Shown: positions 42,494-51,678, numbered from the stretch's first letter. The stretch: 61,496 nt of DNA from Salinarimonas sp. (GCA_020832565.1 JAFIEI010000019.1:1-61496); one strand, 5' to 3'. The notes: generated by a model not told the origin, from the sequence alone. Program-made: numbers and translations.

Positions 42494-43381
42494 TCAGGCC
42501 GCGACAGCCTTGGGCTGAACCTCGGCCATGTAATCCTCCATCAGCGTACGGGTGATGTTGCCCGGCTGATAACGGTGCGGCCCGATTTCGGAGACGGGGG
42601 TGACTTCCGCCGCCGTGCCGGTGATGAAGCACTCGTTGAAGCTGTCGAGTTCGTCCGGCATGATCCGACGCTCGATCACCTCGAAACCGCGACGCTTGGC
42701 GAGATCCATCACCGTGCGCCGGGTAATGCCATCGAGGAAGCAATCGGCCATCGGCGTGTGGATCGCCCCATCGCGGGTGAAGAACACGTTGGCGCCGGTG
42801 CATTCGGCCACGCGGCCCTGCCAGTCGAGCATCAGGGCATCGGCATAGCCCTTGCGCTCGGCGGCATGCTTGGAGATCGTGCAGATCATGTAGAGACCTG
42901 CCGCCTTGGAATGGCACGGCGCGGTCGCCGGATCGGGGCGGCGATACTCCGCAATATCCAGGCGAATGCCCTTGAGGCGCTCGGCGGGATCGAAATAGCT
43001 CGGCCATTCCCAGGCCGCGATGGCGAGGTGAATGGTATTCTTCTGCGCAGAAACGCCCATCATCTCCGAGCCGCGCCAGGCGACCGGGCGCACATAGGCA
43101 TCGACCAGGCCGTTCTTGGCCACGACGAGACGCTTCGCGGCGTCGATCTCGGCAGCGGTATAGGGAATCTCGAAATCCAGCACCTCGGCCGAGCGCAGGA
43201 GCCGCTCGGAATGCTCGGTGCATTTGAAGATCTCGCCGCCATAGGCGCGCTCACCTTCGAATACGGAGGAGCCGTAATGCAGGCCGTGGGACAATACATG
43301 CAGCTTGGCCTCTGCCCACGGCGTCAACTCGCCGTCCAGCCAGATCCAGCCGTCCTGCTGATCGAAGGATATTGGCGACAT
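42494..43381 (-). CDS. ilvE: Branched-chain amino acid aminotransferase IlvE
   Basis: A 295-residue class IV PLP aminotransferase making or degrading Leu, Ile and Val. The PLP Lys is in CHSKAAGLYM (near residue 159). VLSHGLHYGSSVFEGERAY, VAECTGANVFF and the substrate loop ITGTAAEVTPVSEI are the family marks. It is divergent from a MarR gene with 171 bases between. The last residues (PKAVAA) are ordinary, and the length matches the family. Confidence 0.95.
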   Translation of the reverse strand: MSPISFDQQDGWIWLDGELTPWAEAKLHVLSHGLHYGSSVFEGERAYGGEIFKCTEHSERLLRSAEVLDFEIPYTAAEIDAAKRLVVAKNGLVDAYVRPVAWRGSEMMGVSAQKNTIHLAIAAWEWPSYFDPAERLKGIRLDIAEYRRPDPATAPCHSKAAGLYMICTISKHAAERKGYADALMLDWQGRVAECTGANVFFTRDGAIHTPMADCFLDGITRRTVMDLAKRRGFEVIERRIMPDELDSFNECFITGTAAEVTPVSEIGPHRYQPGNITRTLMEDYMAEVQPKAVAA

Positions 43382-43487
43382 GGAAACAAACTCCCTAGAG
43401 TGGCACCAAGCGGGCCCGGATCGCCTTCCGTGACACGCAATTACGGTAATCGGCTTGTTTACGTTCGATCATTTCGCCGATTGCGCT

Positions 43488-43532
43488 TGACGGGTAACAA
43501 TCCTCTTGGGATATGTCAATAAGGCTGACATA
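43488..43532 (+). promoter_or_regulatory. Promoter with overlapping palindromic operator before the MarR gene
   Basis: TTGACG (43488-43493), 18 bases, TATGTC (43512-43517) form a likely -35/-10 pair reading toward the MarR gene. TATGTCA (43512-43518) and TGACATA (43526-43532) form a 7-bp inverted repeat with a 7-base spacer that overlaps the -10. It is the expected size and place of a MarR autoregulatory operator. Confidence 0.58.
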
Positions 43533-43552
43533 ACCGGAAGTGAGATTTTTTC

Positions 43553-44140
43553 GTGTCGACACTCCCTGCCCAGGCCACCCTGAACACCGCCCTGCGGAAC
43601 GCCCTCGCCGAGGAAGCGGAGGCGGGACAAACCGCCGGGCCGGATATCCCGGCCTACGATCTGATCGAGCTGTTCTTTTTCGCCTATCGGGATTTCGTAT
43701 CCGGGCCCGACAGGATCCTGGCCGAGTTCGGCTTCGGGCGCGCGCACCACCGGGTGCTGCACTTCGTTTCCCGCCAGCCGGGGCTGACGATTGCGGAATT
43801 GCTGGACATCCTCAAGATCACCAAGCAGAGCCTCAACAGGGTCCTGAAGGAATTGATCGAGAAGAATTTCATCGAGAGCCGGATGGGGACGGTCGATCGG
43901 CGCCAGCGCCTCCTTTTTGCCACGCCCGAGGGGGAAGAGCTTGCACTTCGGCTCGCGGATCTGCAGACCGGGCGGATCATGCGGGCGCTGGAGAGCGTGC
44001 CCGAAGAGGAGCGTGACGCGATGCGCGGCTTCGTGAAGAGCTATCTCACCGCCATGGTCGATCCACAGGAGCGCGGGCGCGTGGCGCAACTCGCTGCAAC
44101 GCCGGCACGGCGGCGTGGCCCGGGCGGAGAGAACCGATGA
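43553..44140 (+). CDS. MarR-family transcriptional regulator (PetP-like)
   Basis: A 195-residue winged-helix regulator. The core (FGRAHHRVLHFVSRQPGLTI, LDILKITKQSLNRVLKELIEKNFIESRMGTVDRRQRLL) is MarR-type with the recognition helix and wing intact. The start is GTG 43553. Its stop overlaps the response-regulator start by 4 bases (ATGA). MarR plus OmpR-type regulator plus kinase in this order matches the PetP/PetR arrangement described in alphaproteobacteria. Signals and targets are not evident. Confidence 0.9.
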   Translation: MSTLPAQATLNTALRNALAEEAEAGQTAGPDIPAYDLIELFFFAYRDFVSGPDRILAEFGFGRAHHRVLHFVSRQPGLTIAELLDILKITKQSLNRVLKELIEKNFIESRMGTVDRRQRLLFATPEGEELALRLADLQTGRIMRALESVPEEERDAMRGFVKSYLTAMVDPQERGRVAQLAATPARRRGPGGENR

Positions 44141-44850
44141 GCGCCGGCGCGCGTGAACTTCCCGACGACGCGCCGCATATCCTCGTGGTCGACGATGACC
44201 GTCGGCTTCGCGATCTCCTGAACAAATTTCTCAGAGACAACGGTTTTCGCGTCACCACTGCGGCCAGCGCCGCCGATGCCCGGGGCATGAGCGAGCATTT
44301 CGTCTTCGACGCGCTAGTCCTCGACGTGATGATGCCCGGCGAAAACGGTTTCGACTTCGCGCGTTGGCTGCGCACGCGCTCGCAGGTGCCGATCCTGATG
44401 CTCACCGCGCGCGCCGACTCGCAGGACCGCGTCACCGGGCTGGAAATCGGAGCCGATGACTATCTGCCCAAGCCGTTCGAGCCGCGCGAACTGGTGCTGC
44501 GCCTCGGCAATATCATGCGCCGTGGCGGCTCGTCGGAAAGCGCCGATGGAACCCTGCCGGACTTCATTCGCTTCGGCCCCTTCGTCTACCGCTTCGATCG
44601 CGGGGAATTGCGGCGTGGCGCAGAGTTGATCCGCCTGACCGAGCGCGAGCGGGAAATCCTCAATCTCCTCGGGCGTCGCCTGGGCGGCCATGTGCATCGT
44701 GAGGAGCTGGCAGGCGCAGGCGCCGCCGCCAACGAACGCACCGTCGACGTGCAGATCAACCGCCTGCGCCGCAAGATCGAGGGCGACCCGGCGAATCCCG
44801 TGTTTCTTCAGACAGTGCGCGGAATCGGATATCGGCTTATCGTGGACTGA
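44137..44850 (+). CDS. OmpR-family response regulator (PetR-like)
   Basis: A 237-residue regulator. The receiver domain occupies residues about 8-125 with acidic VVDDD, phospho-acceptor Asp in LVLDVMMPG, Thr in LMLTARAD and Lys in LPKPFEP. A winged-helix DNA-binding domain follows (ERTVDVQINRLRRKIEGDP, TVRGIGYRLIVD). The gene overlaps the MarR gene by 4 bases and the kinase gene by 1 (TGATG), so the three are translationally coupled. Confidence 0.95.
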   Translation: MSAGARELPDDAPHILVVDDDRRLRDLLNKFLRDNGFRVTTAASAADARGMSEHFVFDALVLDVMMPGENGFDFARWLRTRSQVPILMLTARADSQDRVTGLEIGADDYLPKPFEPRELVLRLGNIMRRGGSSESADGTLPDFIRFGPFVYRFDRGELRRGAELIRLTEREREILNLLGRRLGGHVHREELAGAGAAANERTVDVQINRLRRKIEGDPANPVFLQTVRGIGYRLIVD

Positions 44851-46295
44851 TGCGCCTGCTTCGCACCCGGACCTATCGCCTGCCGCACCTGCGCCTTCCC
44901 GCAGGCGGGCACGCCATGCTTGCCCGCCTGATGACGCCGTTCGGCCGCATCTTCGCGCCGCTCAAACGCGTCTATGAGCGCATCGCCGGTCGTGTCGGCG
45001 CCGCGATGCCGAAAGGGCTGTTTGCGCGAGCGCTGATCATTATCATCGCGCCGATCGTGCTGCTGCAATCCTTCATCGCATACACCTTCATGGAGCGGCA
45101 CTGGCAGACCGTGACCATGCGGCTGTCATCCGCCGTGACTGCCGATATCGCAGCCCTGATCGACATCTACGAAACGTTTCCCCAGGACGAGGAGGCCAGC
45201 GAGCTCATCCGCATCGCCGATCAGCGGCTCGGCCTCGACGTCGAGATCCTGCGCGATACCGAATTGCCTCCGCCTGGACCGAAGCCTTTCTTCTCGATCC
45301 TCGATCAGGCCCTCTCGAGCGAGATCGCCCGCCAGGTCGAACGCCCGTTCTGGATCGACACGGTCGGGCGCTCCGATCTGATCGAGATCCGCATTCGGCT
45401 CGATGACGGGATCATGCGGGTAATCACCGAGCGGTCGCAGGCCTATGCCTCGAATTCGCACATCTTCCTGCTCTGGATGGGCGGCACCTCGCTGGTGCTG
45501 ATGGGCATCGCCATCATTTTCCTGCGCAATCAGATCCGCCCGATCCTGCGCCTCGCCGAGGCAGCAGAGAGTTTCGGCAAGGGGCGCGAGATCGAGTTCC
45601 GGCCGCGCGGGGCGCGCGAGGTGCGTCAGGCCGGCCATGCCTTCATCGAGATGAAGCGGCGCATCGAGCGCGCGATCGATCAGCGCACGACCATGCTCAA
45701 CGGCGTGAGCCACGACCTGCGCACGATCCTGACGCGCTTCAAGCTCTCCCTGGCCCTGCTCGAGTCTACCGACGACGTCCGCGACATCGAGCGCGATGTC
45801 GACGAGATGAGTCGCATGCTCGAAGGCTACCTGGCCTTCGCGCGCGGTGATTCCGGGGAGCAGGCCGTGCCGATGGATCTGCGCGATCTGCTGGCTGAAA
45901 TTTGCGCCGATGCGGAGCGCCAGGGCCATGCGACACGGCTGCATATCGACGGCGATCCGCAAGTGGTGGTGCGCCCCGACGCTTTCCGGCGCCTCGCTTT
46001 CAACCTCGTCTCGAACGCCGCGCGCCATGGCGAGACCATCGCGATCAGCGCCAATCACGAAAGCCGCTGGCTGGTCATGCATGTCGATGACGACGGCCCG
46101 GGTATTGCGCCCGAGCTGCGTGAGGAAGTCTTCAAGCCCTTCGTGCGCCTCGACGAAGCGCGCAATCAGGACGAGAGCGGCTCGGGGCTCGGCCTCGCCA
46201 TCGCACGCGATATCGCCCGCTCGCATGGCGGCGATATCAGCCTCGACGACAGCCCCCTCGGTGGCCTGCGCGCCAGCGTGCGCATCCCCGCCTGA
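44850..46295 (+). CDS. Membrane sensor histidine kinase (EnvZ-like)
   Basis: A 481-residue kinase, partner of the preceding regulator. The first membrane segment is near residues 55-75 (RALIIIIAPIVLLQSFIAYTF in two parts), a periplasmic domain spans about 80-200, and a second segment (LWMGGTSLVLMGIAIIF) lies near 210-226. A HAMP linker follows, then the HisKA phospho-His in NGVSHDLRT, then the ATPase domain with N box (NAARHG), G1 (DDGPGIA) and G2 (GSGLGLAIA). The stop codon is directly followed, with zero bases between, by the stop of the convergent SDR gene. Confidence 0.94.
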   Translation: MRLLRTRTYRLPHLRLPAGGHAMLARLMTPFGRIFAPLKRVYERIAGRVGAAMPKGLFARALIIIIAPIVLLQSFIAYTFMERHWQTVTMRLSSAVTADIAALIDIYETFPQDEEASELIRIADQRLGLDVEILRDTELPPPGPKPFFSILDQALSSEIARQVERPFWIDTVGRSDLIEIRIRLDDGIMRVITERSQAYASNSHIFLLWMGGTSLVLMGIAIIFLRNQIRPILRLAEAAESFGKGREIEFRPRGAREVRQAGHAFIEMKRRIERAIDQRTTMLNGVSHDLRTILTRFKLSLALLESTDDVRDIERDVDEMSRMLEGYLAFARGDSGEQAVPMDLRDLLAEICADAERQGHATRLHIDGDPQVVVRPDAFRRLAFNLVSNAARHGETIAISANHESRWLVMHVDDDGPGIAPELREEVFKPFVRLDEARNQDESGSGLGLAIARDIARSHGGDISLDDSPLGGLRASVRIPA

Positions 46296-47090
46296 TCAGC
46301 GCGTCGCGGCGGTGATCCCGCCATCGACGACGATCTCCGTGCCGGTAATGTAATGCGCCTCATCGGATGCGAGGAACAAAGCCGCATGGGCCACGTCGAA
46401 GGAATCCCCCATGCGTCCCATCGGAACCTGCTTCGCGCGGGTAGCCGCGAAGCCCTCGTAATCACCGCCGGCATACTTGTCCGCGAGCCGGCGCACGAGC
46501 GGCGTATCCATCAGACCCGGGACCACGCAGTTGAGCCGGATCCCGCGATCGGCATAGATCACGGCAGTCGTCTTGGTCATCTGGATCAGCGCAGCCTTGG
46601 CCGCCGCGTAGGCGACCTGCGGCTTGCCGATGTAACGCAGGCCCGCGATGGAGGATACGTTCACCACGGCGCCGCCGCCCTGCGCCTCCATCATCGGCAA
46701 GGCGTGCTTGCAGGTAAGGAAGGCGCTGGTGAGATTGACGTCCATCTGCTCGTCCCAGACCTCGTGCGTCAACTCCACCGGCCCGCCCGGCTCTGAGCGT
46801 CCGACATTGTTGACGAGAATGTCGAGCCGGCCGAAATCATTCCGGATCACCTCGAACAGCGTCGCCACGGAGGCCTCGTCGGTGACGTCGCAGGCATGGC
46901 CGGTGAAGCTGCCGCCCTCTTCGGTGATCAGCCTGCCGGTTTCCTCCAGCGCCGCGGGATCACGGTCGATGCCGATGATGCGCGCGCCCTGTCGGGCGAA
47001 GATGGTGGCGATGGCCTTGCCGTTGCCGAAACCGGGCCCGCTGGAGCCGGCCCCCGTCACCAGAACGATCTTGTCCGTCAGTTTCAGCAT
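46296..47090 (-). CDS. Short-chain dehydrogenase/reductase
   Basis: A 264-residue SDR with the same extended cofactor loop as the gene at 13131 (TGAGSSGPGFGNGKAIA). NNVGRSEPGG, Ser in NVSSIAGL, Tyr-Lys in YAAAKAAL and the end YITGTEIVVDGGI complete the family pattern. I start it at ATG 47090, where GGGAGAGAAG gives a ribosome-binding site; an upstream ATG at 47108 is weaker. The substrate is unknown. It ends exactly at the kinase stop codon. Confidence 0.9.
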   Translation of the reverse strand: MLKLTDKIVLVTGAGSSGPGFGNGKAIATIFARQGARIIGIDRDPAALEETGRLITEEGGSFTGHACDVTDEASVATLFEVIRNDFGRLDILVNNVGRSEPGGPVELTHEVWDEQMDVNLTSAFLTCKHALPMMEAQGGGAVVNVSSIAGLRYIGKPQVAYAAAKAALIQMTKTTAVIYADRGIRLNCVVPGLMDTPLVRRLADKYAGGDYEGFAATRAKQVPMGRMGDSFDVAHAALFLASDEAHYITGTEIVVDGGITAATR

Positions 47091-47269
47091 CGCTTCTCTC
47101 CCCGGCAATGTTTCGCCCCCATCAGGAGCCGATCGACATTACGCCGTGCCACGAGAACTGACCATGCGGGCTTCGCCGACCCGAACGGGCGCGAAAGCCC
47201 AGATACGGGCAATGCGCGCACCCGGTCGAATGGCATTTGCAAAATGCGCCGCTTCTGCAAGAAAGAGGC

Positions 47270-48184
47270 ATGCGCCGCATCACCGTCATCGAACCGCTAT
47301 CGCGCTGCGCCGTCTGGTCCCGCCGGATGGCGCTGCTGGCATTGGCGACGACGGTGCTGGCGCTGTTTCTGACACGCGAACGCCATGTCGAACTCGATGC
47401 CGGCATTGCGGCGATTCTCGCAGGGCTGGCTCTCGCGGTCCTGTCGCTGCTCCTCGCGCTGGCCGCCTTCACGCGGATCTGGAGTCAAGGCAAGCGCGGA
47501 TTCGGCTCCGCGCTCGCCGGGTTCATGCTCGCGCTGCTGCTTCTGGCCCTGCCGGCCTATATCGCCGGCTTGCGCCTCTATGCCCCGCAGCCGCGCGATG
47601 TCAGTACAGATCCCAACACCCCCCCGACATTCAGCGATCCGGAAGCGGCCTTGCCGCGTCGCGAAGGCCTGCTCGATCGCATCATGCCGGAGGCACCGAT
47701 TACGGCGACCTGGAGAGCGCGGGCCATGGTGCGCCCGCTCTATCTCGATGCGCCCTTGCCCGAAGCGACCGAGCTGGCCCGTCGTGCCGCGCGCGCACGC
47801 GACTTGCGGCTCGACGATCCCTCGGCACCCCCGACGGAGCAGGACATCGCAATGGAGGCAGCGCTTTCACGCATGCAGGACGACCCCCCGCCGCTCCCGC
47901 CGTCGCGCCCCCGGAGCCTGGAGGATGTGCCGGGCAACGTTTCAGCGGCGCTCGCATCGCAGGGCGACGCGGATGAGGGAGAGCCCGTCTTCTTCGAAGC
48001 GGAGAGCGAGACACCGATCCTGCGGCTGCCGTTGCGGCTTTCGGTACGCATCACGCCCGTCGGTGACCGCGTGCGAATCGATGCTCGGGCGACGGCGCCA
48101 CAGGGCAATTACGACATCGGCGCCAACAGCGCGCTCCTGCGCGCCTATCTGGACGAGATCGCCTTTCTGGACAATCCGCGCTGA
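47270..48184 (+). CDS. DUF1499-like membrane-anchored protein
   Basis: A 304-residue protein. Three hydrophobic segments lie in the first 115 residues (MALLALATTVLALFL, GIAAILAGLALAVLSLLLAL, GFMLALLLLALPAYIAGLRL), then a periplasmic part beginning DVSTDPNTPPTFSDPEAALPR. The C-terminal region RITPVGDRVRIDARATAPQGNYDIGANSALLRAYL has the character of DUF1499 proteins. A Pro-rich, acidic linker lies between. The function of this group is not established. ATG 47270 has a nearby AGAGG; a TTG at 47237 is an alternative start. Confidence 0.72.
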   Translation: MRRITVIEPLSRCAVWSRRMALLALATTVLALFLTRERHVELDAGIAAILAGLALAVLSLLLALAAFTRIWSQGKRGFGSALAGFMLALLLLALPAYIAGLRLYAPQPRDVSTDPNTPPTFSDPEAALPRREGLLDRIMPEAPITATWRARAMVRPLYLDAPLPEATELARRAARARDLRLDDPSAPPTEQDIAMEAALSRMQDDPPPLPPSRPRSLEDVPGNVSAALASQGDADEGEPVFFEAESETPILRLPLRLSVRITPVGDRVRIDARATAPQGNYDIGANSALLRAYLDEIAFLDNPR

Positions 48185-48194
48185 GCAACCGGCT

Positions 48195-49106
48195 TCAGGC
48201 CGCGTGGAAACGTGCATCGAGATCGAGCGCGCCTTCGACGCGCACCTGCCCGCGCGCCACCAGGTCTTCGAGATGAGCGAGGACATTGAGCGACGCGGCA
48301 CCGACGAGGGCCGGTGCGAGGCCCGGATAGACGTTGGTCACGATCTCCGGGATGGCGCTGTCACCGGCGGTGACGCGCGCCAGGATCATGGTCTCGCGTT
48401 GGCGGCGATGGGCGATCAGGGCCCGCAGGAAGCGCGCCGGTTCGCGCACCGGGCCGCCATGGCCGGGCCAGTAGATCTCATCGTCACGCCGGCGCAGCTT
48501 CTCCAGTGACTGCATATAGGCGGTCATGTTCCCGTCGGGCGGACCGACGAATGAGGTCGACCAGGCCATGACGTGATCCCCGGAGAACAGGGCCTTCTCT
48601 TCATGCAGGGCGAAGGCGAGATGGTTGGCCGTATGGCCCGGGGTCGCCACCGCCTCCAGCGTCCACCCGTTCCCCGTGATGCTTTCGCCATCGGCAAGCT
48701 CACGCTCGGGCATGTGTTCCTGGTCGCCTGCGCCTTCCATGCGATTGGCCTCGCCGGTTCGCAGGGGCCGCGACGGTCGATGCGGACCGCATCCGATAAT
48801 CGGCGCACCGGTCGCCGCCGCGAGAGGGCGCGCACCGGGAGAGTGGTCACGATGGGTATGGGTGACGAGGATCGCACTGATGCGCGCATCGCCCACCGCC
48901 GCGAGGATGGCCTGCATCTGAGCGGCATCTTCCGGGCCCGGATCGATCACCGCGATATCCGTTTCCCCGACCAGATAGGTACAGGTTCCGGTAAAGGTCA
49001 TCGGTCCGCGATTGCCGGCAACGACGCGGCGCACGAGCGGCGACAGGCGAAGGCAGGCGCCAGCGCGGGCATCGAATTCGGTTTCGAAAGTCAGGGGCTC
49101 ATCCAT
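48195..49106 (-). CDS. MBL-fold metallo-hydrolase (LACTB2-like)
   Basis: A 303-residue metallo-beta-lactamase-fold hydrolase. The metal motif HTHRDHSP is complete, with further ligands in TPGHTANHLAF, FSGDHVMAW and the GHGGPV segment. The C-terminal winged-helix-like extension (ASLNVLAHLEDLVARGQVRVE) is shared with the LACTB2/glyoxalase-II-related group, which includes nucleases and thioesterases. I chose ATG 49106; the longer frame to 49175 adds an unconserved tail. It is convergent with the DUF1499-like gene, 10 bases away. The substrate is unknown. Confidence 0.88.
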   Translation of the reverse strand: MDEPLTFETEFDARAGACLRLSPLVRRVVAGNRGPMTFTGTCTYLVGETDIAVIDPGPEDAAQMQAILAAVGDARISAILVTHTHRDHSPGARPLAAATGAPIIGCGPHRPSRPLRTGEANRMEGAGDQEHMPERELADGESITGNGWTLEAVATPGHTANHLAFALHEEKALFSGDHVMAWSTSFVGPPDGNMTAYMQSLEKLRRRDDEIYWPGHGGPVREPARFLRALIAHRRQRETMILARVTAGDSAIPEIVTNVYPGLAPALVGAASLNVLAHLEDLVARGQVRVEGALDLDARFHAA

Positions 49107-49416
49107 TGCGCAAGGGTCGGTTCGCAAATCGTCTTTGGCAAGTGCCAGAGCCGGGCGAATTCGGCAAGCGGGCATGCTCGTTTTGCGAATCCCGCGAGTC
49201 GCACAGATGTCATGCGATCTCGGCCCGGCAATCCCGGAGCCATCCGGGCCGGTGGCCGTGTTGCGTATGCGGAATCAACGAACCCGCCGTCGACAAAGGA
49301 CGGCGGGTCGGGGTTATCATAGGGCTCTCATTCGAAGAGCTCGTCATTATTGCGATGATTTGCAACACCGGGCGTCATCAAGGCGCTCGAAAAGCGCCCC
49401 TCGACGCATCACTTCC
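49107..49416. other. 310-base intergenic region with two hairpins
   Basis: CGGCCCGG (49221-49228) and CCGGGCCG (49244-49251) form one stem. ACCCGCCGTC (49282-49291) and GACGGCGGGT (49299-49308) form a second, listed separately as a terminator. Otherwise this stretch is the upstream region of the MBL gene. No supported gene is seen. Confidence 0.45.
49282..49308 (-). terminator. Hairpin downstream of the 33-residue ORF
   Basis: A perfect 10-bp stem with a 7-base loop. Read on the minus strand it is followed by TCGTTGATT, a weak T-tract, about 110 bases beyond the small ORF stop. It is a plausible terminator of that transcript, separating it from the MBL gene. Confidence 0.5.
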
Positions 49417-49518
49417 TCAAAACACGCCCGCCACGACCGCGCCCACGAAGATCAGCGCGGCACAGACTGCGACAGCATTCAACTTTGGAACAAGGTTGAG
49501 TTTCGAGATCAGGCCCAT
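49417..49518 (-). CDS. Very small membrane protein, 33 residues, unknown function
   Basis: ATG 49518 is preceded by GGGAGGTTTTCA, an excellent ribosome-binding site with ideal spacing. The product starts MGLISKLNLVPKLNAVAVCA and continues through one hydrophobic helix to a Gly-Val-Phe end, a clear single-span peptide with a short basic N-terminus. A terminator-like stem lies downstream. Conservation was not testable here. It could be a structural small membrane protein or a subunit of a respiratory or transport complex. It is in the same direction as both neighbours but about 170 and 310 bases from them. Confidence 0.62.
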   Translation of the reverse strand: MGLISKLNLVPKLNAVAVCAALIFVGAVVAGVF

Positions 49519-49685
49519 TGAAAACCTCCCGAAAAGGGGGACCGTTGGCACAGATTAGCATGCTCAGCATCGACTGCAAGACAGTTTCGACACAACCCCT
49601 GCGGAGGCGGTACCGACGATCATGCTTAATCATGGGTTAACGCGTTGTATTGAAACAGGTTTGTACCAATCTCGGACCGAGTTAT

Positions 49686-50945
49686 TCACAGGCGTGCATG
49701 CAGCGCTTTCTCGACGAATGCCGCAACGCGCAATGCCTTGTCATCGCTTCCGAATCCCGTAACGATCTGCACACCCACCGGAAGTCCTGCTGCATTGCGA
49801 AAACCGGGAACGTTCACAGTTGGCACACCCAGCAATGTCCAGAGCCGGTTGAACCGCGATTCACCCGTGACAGCGAGGCCTTCCGGCGCGGAACCGGGGC
49901 TCGCGAACGTAATCAGCGCATCGTATTCACGCATGAAGCCCTTGGCCTCACGCCGCGCATGATGCGCCGTGCGGCGCGCATCGTCATAGGCGGCTGCGGG
50001 TACATGCTGCGCTGCATCGAGCGTCTCGCGGAGAATCGGCGGCAGCTGGTCGCGATGGGCATCGTATTCCCAGGCCAGCGCCCGCGCTGATTCGTAATCC
50101 TGAATGACGCCGTGCACGCCATAGGCGGCAGCCAGCGCCTCGGGGGCCGAAACCGGCGTCACGCTTGCCCCGCGCGCCTCGATCGCCTTGATCGCAGCAT
50201 CGAGTGCTGCAGCGGAATCGTCCTCCGGAGCCCCCGCGAAGTCCTGCATGAGCACGCCGATCCGCAGATCACCGCCGGAATCGGGTGCCCGATCATCCGG
50301 CAGTCGCAGGTCCGGACGCTCGGACAGCGCCGCAAGCGCGTAGGCGAGATCGGGGATGCTGGCGGCGAACAGGCCGAGCGTATCGAGCGCCCAGGAATAG
50401 CATTTGACGCCGACCGTCGGCAGCATCCGGAAAGACGGCTTGATCGCAGCCGCGCCGCAATAGGAGGCCGGGCGGATCACCGAGCCGCCGGTCTGTGTCC
50501 CGATAGAAAGCGGCAGCATCCCGGCGCCGACAGCGGCTGCCGAACCCGCGGAGGAGCCGCCCGGGGTATGGGCGGGGTTATGCGGATTGAGGGTTTCCGT
50601 CGGATCGAGAAAGGCGAAGGCGGTCGTCGTCGTCTTTCCGATCGGCGAGCCGCCGGCGCGGCGCAGGAGCGCCGTCACCGCTGCATCGGCGCGCGCGACA
50701 TTGTCGCGGTAGATCGGCGAGCCCATCCCCGTGACCATGCCGGCGACATCGATGATGTCCTTCACGCCGACGGCGATTCCGCGCAACGGCCCCTCCGTGC
50801 TCGCGGCCGCATGGGTGTCGATATGCGTGAAGGCGCGCACCGTATATTCCTTGGCCTCGATCAGATCGAGGCAGTGGGAGACGGCCGATTGCGGGCTGAT
50901 TTGCCCCGCATCGATGCGGCGCAGGAGATCGAGAAGTGAGAGCAT
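49686..50945 (-). CDS. Amidase (amidase signature family)
   Basis: A 419-residue Ser-cisSer-Lys amidohydrolase. The catalytic Lys is in GVKDIIDVAG, the cis-Ser in PGGSSAGSAAAV and the nucleophile Ser in GTQTGGSVIRPASYCG. It is shorter than GatA and has no tRNA-binding tail, so it is a metabolic amidase rather than a glutaminyl-tRNA amidotransferase subunit. It is divergent from a TetR regulator 91 bases away, its probable controller. The substrate is unknown. Confidence 0.92.
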   Translation of the reverse strand: MLSLLDLLRRIDAGQISPQSAVSHCLDLIEAKEYTVRAFTHIDTHAAASTEGPLRGIAVGVKDIIDVAGMVTGMGSPIYRDNVARADAAVTALLRRAGGSPIGKTTTTAFAFLDPTETLNPHNPAHTPGGSSAGSAAAVGAGMLPLSIGTQTGGSVIRPASYCGAAAIKPSFRMLPTVGVKCYSWALDTLGLFAASIPDLAYALAALSERPDLRLPDDRAPDSGGDLRIGVLMQDFAGAPEDDSAAALDAAIKAIEARGASVTPVSAPEALAAAYGVHGVIQDYESARALAWEYDAHRDQLPPILRETLDAAQHVPAAAYDDARRTAHHARREAKGFMREYDALITFASPGSAPEGLAVTGESRFNRLWTLLGVPTVNVPGFRNAAGLPVGVQIVTGFGSDDKALRVAAFVEKALHARL

Positions 50946-51036
50946 GGCACCTAGATTTCGAAAAAGCTGAGATTGAACCTAGCACAGCCTGCCACGTTTC
51001 CGTCATAATGCGAACCGGGCAATTGACGTAGGGACA

Positions 51037-51678
51037 ATGGGCAATCGAATGTCAGACCACGCAGCAGAACGCGAGCAAGCTGCCGGTAAAAAAGGGTATC
51101 ATCACGGGAATCTGCGCGCCGCACTCATCGCGGCGACCCGAGAACTGCTTGCAGCGCGTGGACCCCAGGGCTTCACCCTGGCCGACGCGGCGCGCAAGGC
51201 CGGCGTCAGTGCCGCAGCCCCCTATCGCCACTTCGCCGATCGGGATTCACTGATGCTTTCGGTGGCCCATGAAGGGTTCGCGTTGTTCGGCGCACAACTT
51301 TCCGAAGCCGTCGAGGGCAATTGCGACCCGCAGGATGCCCTTGCGGCAATGGGTCGCGCCTATCTCGCCTTCGCGCGAGCCGAACCCGGCTACTACGCAG
51401 CCATGTTCGCCTTCCGCCATGGGGATGACACCCGCCCGGACGAGAAGCACGACGCCGCATTCCAGCTTCTGATCAGCACGATCGCGTCCGTACTCAACGC
51501 CCGCCACCTGCCCGACGATGCCGCCTGCCCGCTCGCCTTCCAGATCTGGAGCCTCTCGCACGGCGTCGCGACACTCGATACTACCGGCCATCTCGATGAT
51601 GCCGGGATGAGCGCAGAGGACATTCTCGTCAGTGGCGCGATGGCATTGCTGGCCGGGGCGGGCAGGACGCAAGGCTGA
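51037..51678 (+). CDS. TetR-family regulator (WHG-domain type)
   Basis: A 213-residue regulator. The N-terminal motif KKGYHHGNLRAALIAATREL and the helix-turn-helix (FTLADAARKAGVSAAAPYRHFADRDSLM) are the form seen in TetR proteins with a C-terminal WHG domain. The ligand domain follows (GRAYLAFARAEPGYYAAMF). ATG 51037 has AGGG three bases before it; ATG 51049 is an alternative. It probably regulates the divergent amidase. Confidence 0.88.
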   Translation: MGNRMSDHAAEREQAAGKKGYHHGNLRAALIAATRELLAARGPQGFTLADAARKAGVSAAAPYRHFADRDSLMLSVAHEGFALFGAQLSEAVEGNCDPQDALAAMGRAYLAFARAEPGYYAAMFAFRHGDDTRPDEKHDAAFQLLISTIASVLNARHLPDDAACPLAFQIWSLSHGVATLDTTGHLDDAGMSAEDILVSGAMALLAGAGRTQG

